A stretch of DNA of 64,000 nucleotides from Echinometra lucunter (lineage: Eukaryota > Echinodermata > Echinoidea > Camarodonta > Echinometridae): the NCBI GenBank assembly GCA_029962745.1, contig CM057156.1, positions 26,870,421 through 26,934,420 of the forward strand, given 5' to 3'. Positions 60,301 through 64,000 of the stretch are shown here, piece by piece (position 1 is the first letter of the stretch; each line of letters opens with the position of its first letter). The translations under genes and the position numbers were made by a program. Under the pieces are notes generated by a model. That model saw only the letters and a list, made by a program, of their open reading frames with translations. It searched no databases and was not told the DNA's origin.

Positions 60301-63209
60301 ACATTATCACTATCATTACTATCGTCACAATCATCATCGTAGTCGTCATTAGCTGCAGCACTAAAATTATTAACTGTCATCGTCATCATCGTCAGTATCA
60401 TCGCCGATCCGAAATTCAAAATAATTATCCCCATCATCCAAACTGTACTTACATTCCACAAACCTTCACTTCACACGATGTATCGGTGATAAGTATGTAC
60501 GGCGGAGAACCAATTTGAACCTCAAACCTTGGAAGAACTGTCGTGGGAGCCAAAGACAGAGAAATTTTGAATCATGCTGTATTATTTTGTTCTTCTCAGT
60601 CATGATCTCATTGTGACTAAATAGAATCAAACAAGAATCAAACATTAATCAGACTCATCCCTACAACAACCGTATTATAGCAATACTAGATTTATGACAC
60701 CTATCATGTGGAAACGATGTAGTATTTTTATGTTGATTTGTTAGTCAGTTTATGATGTATTTCAATCTAATACACACTTTTCTAGAGTCCTTGGTAATAC
60801 AGGCTAATTAATTCTGCTGTTGTTCACAATCGCATATGGAATTCACTTGTACACTAGCTGTTACAAGCTGGGCAATTTAAACCTCTAGAGGGCCATTCTC
60901 GGTCACGTGTGTGACCCAAATTGTGAAAAATAGCCGATTCAAAACTAATTTGTCATTATTTATCTTGTAGCAGAAGTCTTTCATTTTGGAATATAGAATA
61001 ACTGTAGTACCCCCAATAGAATGAAGGCAATTATTTTAGAAGAGCGTACATCATCTTTCTTTCAGAAGTCAAATTAGGTCGGTCACGTGTGTGACTTCGC
61101 ACAAAAATGGGTCTTACTTGCTGGTATTCAAACCTATTTTCTTTCATTTCTCTGGGGGTGTAAGTTTCCACTTGTCATTACTGCATGAACTGATGATGGG
61201 GATCGATAGCTCTCAACAGTTTTAAAGCAATTTTCCGTAAATGAATGCACATTCTGTTCTTTTAGAGGTGAAAATTGGGTCGGTCACGTGTGTGACCACT
61301 CAAAAAGGGGGCATTTTAAAAATGACTCTCTAAGCACATTATAGTTGAGAAATTATTTATTCTTATTTAAAAAGGGGAGCCTTTTTCATATAAAAAAAAA
61401 AGGGATGTAATAAAAAAATCAAAATATGTTATCTAATTTTTGAGCAATGAGGCAAAATCAGATGGTCACGTATGTGACCAAAAGTTTCAATTTCCAGAGA
61501 ATGGCCCTAGAGAGCTTTCAGTTATCAACATGATCAACAGATCAAGCGTAACAGGGCCTATGCATAAAATTAGTTATAGGTCTGTTGAATCATGGACTTA
61601 CTAGAGATGGACATTATTAATTCATGCAGATGTGACTGTCAAAGCCATTTCTAGCCATATCTAGATCTAGAAGGTCCATGGTTGAATTCACAGTTCCTTA
61701 TTTCAAGTTATTTTTCAGTTGAAGACCTCGGCTTAGCAGAGGATTGACAGCATGCGAACAGCCAACTGCCACATAAATACCGGGAAAACAGCGTGGCTGT
61801 AGCTCAGGGGAAGTGTCGTAGAAGGCGCTTGACTGGAGAAACGAGAATCGGGGGTACGAGCCCCGGTACGGCACTTATGCCTTTGAGCAAGGCATTTCAT
61901 CTCCACTGCTCTCTTATCGTACATTAAATAAATTATAGTGCTAGAGGCATATTGATAACGCCGTGAGCATTACTTTGTGTGTGTTTCTTCATTTAAACAT
62001 AAGAATTACTTAGCTAGAACAATGAAGTAAACTGATGTCATTGCATTATGGCAAGGTGAATGTGTAAAAATCGAATCTACTTTGAACGCCCTACTTCAGT
62101 ATATTTGCCTATCATTTTTTTTTTTAATTCTTACATAATTCATATATTTAGGTAATGCAAAAAGCTATTGAAACCCCTGTCACAAAAAAAATTACCATGT
62201 TAAAAACCCGGTAATTTGAACATGTTCACATCACCGTGGTGAAATCGCGGTGTACCATCAAATTACTATGTTCATGATGGTTATAGGCTACTATCGGTAC
62301 AGTGGTAACTTTTTTTTTATAAGGGAATTCCCTATAATTTCTTGAAAGTATTCATGGCTGTTTCTTAGCATATTACACCCTACCCACCGTATTCTTCGAC
62401 AGAAAATCTCGCTGATGTCTCTTCCCGACCACGGGTAACTTTGATGAGATAGGTTCCTGATTGGGGTTCGTCCGGTAGTTCATGCTCGAGATCAATAAGG
62501 CCGTCCTGTGTCTGGACGTTTGTCCACTGGTTGATGCGTTGACGAGTCGGGCTCTCCACGGTGACTGAATCAAACTAAAACATACAGGAACCGTTACGGA
62601 TGACAATGTTTACGGATAATACCTTAACATTTTGTTTGACGGGTAAAGCAAGGAACGTACTAGGAGTAAAGAGATGTAGATAAAGTTAACCTGCTGCCTA
62701 CTGGAACCGGGTGACCCCTTGTATTCAGTCTTTAGGAAAGAGAAAATTCAGTATTCAGTGGATTAATAACTGCTGTGACAGAAGCTGTCTTTCAGCATCT
62801 GGGACAGGTTGATTTATGTACATGTAGTACATGAAAATGTTAAACACTGTGGGGTTTGGGAATTATCAAAATGATCATAAAGAAATTGGTTCAGTCTACA
62901 ATGGTCTATCCAGATATCATAAGCAGTGAGTGCACACTAAAATGGGAATAAAATGGGATGTGAATGTTTCAGCCAAACTTTTTAACCATTTCTTGTTATA
63001 ATTCCGCTAACACAAGGATATAGGTCTTTTATATTGTATCGAGTTGAAAATTTAACCAGATTTTACGGCATCTATGGAGGCATATGTCTGGCAAATTTGA
63101 GGGGAATTCATGACTGAACTCGTGAATGTTTTTCAGTTGGCCTTTATTATACTTACAGGGTCAGTGACCGTCTTAAGTTCGCTGTTCAATGTCAGAGCTC
63201 GGAATCTCA
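36596..63209 (-). CDS. A2M-type thioester protein (TEP/A2M family), 5' partial
   Basis: Twenty-eight exons, 5' to 3': 63157-63209, 62388-62574, 60453-60537, 59885-60005, 59128-59254, 57444-57559, 55757-55933, 55402-55614, 54648-54854, 53800-53958, 52134-52385, 51548-51617, 51104-51245, 48048-48264, 47380-47524, 46893-46996, 46410-46461, 44115-44207, 43472-43644, 42649-42897, 42204-42278, 41553-41712, 40573-40793, 39616-39837, 38920-39047, 38371-38536, 37823-37925, 36596-36762. All phases agree; 1394 residues. The family is secreted or surface-bound and traps proteases or opsonises targets through an internal thioester. Seen: macroglobulin domains (YTYGKP, VVDESVHLL), bait region with RKKR, FPETWLW, LPYSVIRGEE, GCGEQ (860-864), His977, GGF, VYDYYDP. 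It lacks the anaphylatoxin and C345C domains of C3, so it is A2M-like. The start, signal peptide and part of MG1-MG2 lie outside or are missing. Confidence 0.95.
36812..36987. mobile_element. TA-flanked MITE (Tc1/mariner/pogo type)
   Basis: Inverted ends CAGTGGAACCTTGTTATAA and TTATAATGAGGTTTCCATTG lie between TA dinucleotides (36810-36811, 36988-36989). Length is 176 bp. The TA duplication and CAGTGGAACCT start fit Tc1/mariner/pogo-derived MITEs. It lies in the last intron of the thioester-protein gene. Confidence 0.75.
37121..37261. mobile_element. Palindromic MITE, GGGCCC-ended (intact copy)
   Basis: Begins GGGCCCCATTTCATAAAACT and ends AAGTTTTATACAATGGGGCCC. ACCATTAATGGTAA and GGTTACCATGGTA palindromes lie within. 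It is the best intact reference for the family at 4389 and 45336. Confidence 0.8.
39616..40793 (-). CDS. TEP exons closing the thioester domain
   Basis: The exon at 40573-40793 encodes GVKYWV, EMTAYMLLTY and WLVSQQGPHGGFKSSQ. The exon at 39616-39837 continues with DTVVAIHALAEYA and ends GDGCALLQ. QGGF..TQDTVVALHAL is the classic A2M/C3 signature at the end of the thioester domain, followed by the second part of the CUB domain. Confidence 0.9.
42649..42897 (-). CDS. TEP exon with catalytic histidine
   Basis: Encodes GYQKQLNYRR, SYSAFGNRD, WLTAYVIRSFAQA and, near its end, VIHKEMQ. His977 (codon 42661-42663) aligns with the catalytic His of C3 (VIHQEM), where human A2M has Asn in an otherwise similar context (before GGV-DEV). 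The Gln864-His977 spacing is 113 residues, the same as between the C3 thioester Gln and His. Confidence 0.9.
43472..43644 (-). CDS. TEP thioester exon
   Basis: Encodes GDILGNSLTNIERLLRIPSG then CGEQNMLGFVPNIYVLQYL. GCGEQ is at 43574-43588; Cys861 and Gln864 would form the beta-cysteinyl-gamma-glutamyl thioester. The motif is complete and in frame, so the gene appears functional. Confidence 0.95.
43709..43800. mobile_element. TTAA-ended MITE copy
   Basis: Starts TTAACCCGTTGGGCACG, then TTTCAGTATTACACGCA and TATCCCGAGTTGGCTCGGG. It is an inverted counterpart of the copy ending at 34226 and sits in the intron just upstream of the thioester exon. Confidence 0.6.
44385..45165. mobile_element. 781-bp non-autonomous transposon, copy A
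   Basis: Starts GACCGATTTCAC and ends GTGAAATTGGTC, flanked on both sides by TATA (44381-44384, 45166-45169). Nearly its whole length recurs as the reverse complement at 45550-46334, for example GCGATTGGCTCTGTGTACA and GTGTAGGGAGTACGGCTTC. No transposase was seen. Confidence 0.9.
45336..46349. mobile_element. GGGCCC-ended MITE split by copy B
   Basis: The host MITE runs 45336-45549 and resumes at 46339 (CAACGGGGCCC). Compared with the intact copy at 37121, the break falls within TTTTATA-CAA. The host arm contains an internal duplication: AGCCAATCAAATTCAAGG occurs twice. Copy B of the 785-bp element inserted into it, so the MITE is the older of the two. Confidence 0.75.
45550..46334. mobile_element. 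785-bp non-autonomous transposon, copy B (inverted)
   Basis: Bounded by GACCAATCCCAC and GTGAAATTGGTC with TATA on each side (45546-45549, 46335-46338). It is inverted relative to copy A, about 385 bp away, in the same intron. The interrupted MITE around it fixes the element boundaries. Confidence 0.9.
48285..48460. repeat. AGT-type triplet tract
   Basis: TAG/AGT triplets with GTG and AGC interruptions, directly 5' of the intron end before the VIVPDTITEW exon on the minus strand. Confidence 0.9.
48489..49198 (+). mobile_element. LINE 3' end, interrupted
   Basis: Plus-strand sequence near 48560-48650 resembles the tail of a CR1/L2-like ORF2 (GPVFWNSLPNSIKLYK-like after frameshift). It ends with TGGAAATAAAGTTGAATTGAA and a GAATT repeat (49152-49190), a typical LINE 3' terminus. 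The block 48720-48985, with a G run, GGCAGTTGCC, a C run and TCGCTTCGCTCCCTCGC, appears to be a separate insertion in it. Confidence 0.6.
49485..50028. mobile_element. Element with G-run flanks and an internal 86-bp repeat
   Basis: The ends are imperfect inverted copies, ACACCGGCGTGAATCC and GGATTTACGCCAGTGGT-like. AGTGGGGGGAT words lie inside both ends. Within it, about 2.7 copies of an 86-base unit (49625-49865) each start GAGCGAGCGAAGCGAGCGA, the last shortened, followed by ACCAAAAATAACCAC and TTCTAAAATATGATG. Confidence 0.65.
51104..51617 (-). CDS. TEP exons following the bait region
   Basis: 51548-51617 encodes QLGLVRISNLNIETSPCEKP. 51104-51245 encodes FRAFADVEAGQVFF and SYFPETWLWNIQRSE. 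FPETWLW marks the end of the bait domain and is near-invariant in A2M and C3. The next exon, 48048-48264, begins with SPTVIVPDTITEWIG. Confidence 0.95.
52134..52385 (-). CDS. TEP bait-region exon with furin-like site
   Basis: Eighty-four residues, in order: VVSFLNQFQLSERDD, a Gly/Pro/Val-rich linker (NNGGGFGVPGPVPLPAVEV), VLARKKRQFGLF, then a Tyr/Pro-rich stretch (PPYRPQPYPLYSD). RKKR (539-542; 52206-52217) is a strong proprotein-convertase consensus. The exon corresponds in position to the protease-bait segment of A2M, which is always the least conserved part. Confidence 0.9.
52744..53470 (-). mobile_element. LINE (CR1/L2-like) 3' end in a TEP intron
   Basis: The minus strand encodes FKFHKNLLPPVFIGMF, HNYPTRQSKNLHIPL and VGVREWNSLNFDIR up to a stop near 53136, matching the C terminus of CR1/L2-type ORF2 proteins. 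The untranslated tail contains GGGCCCAGTTTATAAGC and ends AAATAAATGAAAATGAAA. It is co-oriented with the host gene and truncated at the 5' side near 53470. Confidence 0.85.
53800..53958 (-). CDS. TEP exon with VVDESVHLL
   Basis: Encodes ARTSIEIIATPGSLCAIGVVDESVHLLGGDN. The (A/V)VD(E/Q)SV(L/H)L motif marks the domain just before the bait region in A2M, CD109 and C3 relatives. Confidence 0.95.
54382..54577. mobile_element. MITE with CACTGTAAGAAC ends
   Basis: The left end CACTGTAAGAACAGTTG is mirrored by CAATTGTTCTAACAGTG at the right. ATCATGAGATCG and ATGAACCTACCAA are also mirrored. Length is about 196 bp with an A/T-rich centre. CACTG ends hint at a CACTA-like origin, but no clear 3-bp duplication is visible. 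Confidence 0.7.
56189..56399. repeat. Two-copy 106-bp tandem duplication
   Basis: GTTCAAAGTGGAATTCTGGA starts the first copy and GTTCAAAATAGAATTCTGGA the second, 106 bases later. They are nearly identical through CATCAGCCCTTGCACGTGA and GAACGATTC. The duplication is intronic. Confidence 0.9.
56436..56516. repeat. TTAGGG-like degenerate repeat
   Basis: GTTAGGGCTATGGTTACG, GATTAGGGTTATG and GGTTAGGGTTTG occur within 80 bases. The sequence resembles eroded telomere-type TTAGGG repeats but is too degenerate to be sure. Confidence 0.35.
58591..59064. mobile_element. GATC-rich non-autonomous element
   Basis: The ends TAGGTTCCCACTGTCGTG and CACGATTAGCGCC...TAGTGGGGACACAGCCTA (read inversely) are imperfect inverted repeats sharing TAGG and CCCACT. 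The interior carries many ATCGTGG, GATCGTA and CGATCTG words in both orientations. It ends 64 bases before the TEP exon at 59128-59254. Confidence 0.55.
60883..61515. mobile_element. Element with four GGTCACGTGTGTGACC palindromes
   Basis: The outer ends are inverted copies: CTCTAGAGGGCCATTCTC at the left, GAGAATGGCCCTAGAG at the right. Inside, GGTCACGTGTGTGACC or a one- to two-base variant occurs at 60901, 61081, 61282 and 61464, that is every 180-200 bp. Three copies are full palindromes around a CACGTG or ACGTAT centre. No coding frame is present. Confidence 0.7.
61793..61940 (+). mobile_element. tRNA-derived SINE
   Basis: GTGGCTGTAGCTCAGGGG (box A) and GGGGTACGAGCCCC (box B-like) form a tRNA-like head. 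CTTTGAGCAAGGCATTTCATC, a word common in metazoan SINE bodies, follows, with an AAATAAATTA tail. It is intronic and antisense to the TEP gene. Confidence 0.7.
62388..63209 (-). CDS. TEP first supported exons (MG2 region)
   Basis: 63157-63209 is a 53-base exon encoding VRFRALTLNSELKTVTDP. 62388-62574 continues through RINQWTNVQTQDGLIDL and SARFSVEEYG. They align with the KFRVVSMDEN..NRIAQWQ..FTVEEF segment of A2M. The first codon needs a base from an upstream exon that was not found. Confidence 0.9.
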
Positions 63210-63458
63210 CTGAAAAATAGAACAGACAAAATCAATATCAGGTTTATATTTCAAATTTTTAGAAGTCAATAAGACAAACACACATATTCCAAAAATACAA
63301 AATAGGTGTGATTTGGGAACTTGAATTTTACTGTCGCTGATAGTCAAGAATGATTTTGAAATTGGCTTCAATTGATCTTTTGCAGTTGAACCCCCCCCCC
63401 CCCAAAAAAAAAAAAAAAATGATATATACAATATATACATTGTATATATACCATATAT

Positions 63459-63461
63459 ACA

Positions 63462-63546
<85 letters not shown>

Positions 63547-63605
63547 TAATAATAATAACAATAATAAATATAATAATAATAACAATGATAACAATCGTAA
63601 TGAAT
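63459..63605. repeat. Long AAT microsatellite
   Basis: More than thirty nearly perfect AAT/TAA triplets followed by AAC-interrupted units. All four long shadow frames over it are homopolymeric and are not genes. Confidence 0.95.
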
Positions 63606-63681
63606 GAATAAATAAAAAATATAAAAAATGTGAATTTCATTCATCATGACCTAGATTGGACAGAGAGAGATATGTATGAGG

Positions 63682-63682
<1 letters not shown>

Positions 63683-63724
<42 letters not shown>
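63683..63724. repeat. Run of 42 C
   Basis: An uninterrupted C homopolymer, the longest in the window. Such runs are prone to assembly error, which matters because an expected TEP exon is missing between 63210 and 63889. Confidence 0.95.
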
Positions 63725-63725
<1 letters not shown>

Positions 63726-63889
63726 TTGAAATGTAAAATGCTGGGTCGATTGTTGGGTAATTATTGATTGTCTTTAAAAAATAAAAAAAAACAAGTCGTT
63801 ATTATGTGCTATTATTACTGAATTGAGCATTAAAGTGATTTAACAAATATTATGCAATTGCTTTTACATATTTTTTGAGCGACATTTAC

Positions 63890-63992
63890 CAACACTAGTA
63901 TTAGCAAATGAGGACTTGGAACCTCTGGCATGTGCAATTTTGCCACGCACGTGCCCTTTGCAAGTTCGTTAAATTTCGTTGGCACATTCACA
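63890..63992 (-). CDS. Possible TEP MG1 exon
   Basis: Between a good acceptor (tttcttag) and donor (gtaaat), 34 residues read VNVPTKFNELAKGTCVAKLH and onward to a hydrophobic LLILVL. This fits the start of the first macroglobulin domain (V.VP....KG.CV.L pattern of A2M). It ends in phase 0, while the next confirmed exon needs a preceding phase-1 end, so at least one exon (rest of MG1 and the KPGQTV segment) would have to lie between. None was found. It is retained as a tentative call. Confidence 0.4.
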
Positions 63993-64000
63993 CTAAGAAA

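Noticed and set aside
62160..62320. Overlapping short palindromes (CACCGTGGTGAAATCGCGGTG and similar)
   Set aside because: Suggestive of a MITE but no matching outer ends could be fixed.
36596..63209. Complement C3 identity for the minus-strand gene
   Set aside because: It shares the thioester and catalytic His but lacks the anaphylatoxin cysteines and C345C domain, and has an A2M-type bait exon and C terminus.
63207..63647. 146-residue Tyr-rich minus-strand frame
   Set aside because: Produced by the AAT/TTA array and flanking sequence.

Overview
This window looks like intron-rich metazoan nuclear DNA, most likely from a deuterostome such as an echinoderm. That is inference from three things: short GT-AG exons in introns of a few hundred bases to about 3 kb, tRNA-headed SINEs and LINE 3' ends, and many small inverted-repeat elements, microsatellites and G/C homopolymer runs. 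Nothing bacterial or viral was recognised. Two protein-coding genes can be supported, and they converge tail to tail.

Bases 1-21,000 hold no supported protein-coding exon. They contain simple repeats, MITE-like palindromic elements, a tRNA-derived SINE, one likely tRNA-Arg(UCU) gene with a Pol III terminator next to a long TAG-triplet array, a 500-N assembly gap (14929-15428), and a frameshifted LINE reverse transcriptase remnant that ends in an AGA-rich tail.

Bases 21,020-33,436 (+ strand) hold 14 exons of a zinc transporter 5 orthologue (SLC30A5/ZnT5), with only the first coding exon or exons missing. The metal-site HxxxD pairs, the His-rich loop and the luminal PP motif are intact. The 3' UTR appears to contain diverged tandem copies of the end of its own coding sequence. 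The introns carry a 309-bp element with perfect target-site duplication, a 782-bp foldback element and SINEs.

Bases 36,596-63,209 (- strand) hold 28 exons of an alpha-2-macroglobulin-type thioester protein (TEP/A2M family), complete to its stop codon but lacking the 5' end. A possible MG1-domain exon lies at 63890-63992. The protein has the A2M domain order, an intact GCGEQ thioester, a C3-like catalytic histidine 113 residues downstream, a furin-like RKKR in the bait region, and an unusual acidic, proline-rich C-terminal tail in place of a C345C domain or GPI signal.

The two genes have no evident functional link; they are neighbours whose candidate poly(A) signals lie about 600 bp apart. 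The most unusual material is the combination of features in the thioester protein, the coding-derived repeat in the ZnT5 3' UTR, and a rich set of nested non-autonomous elements.
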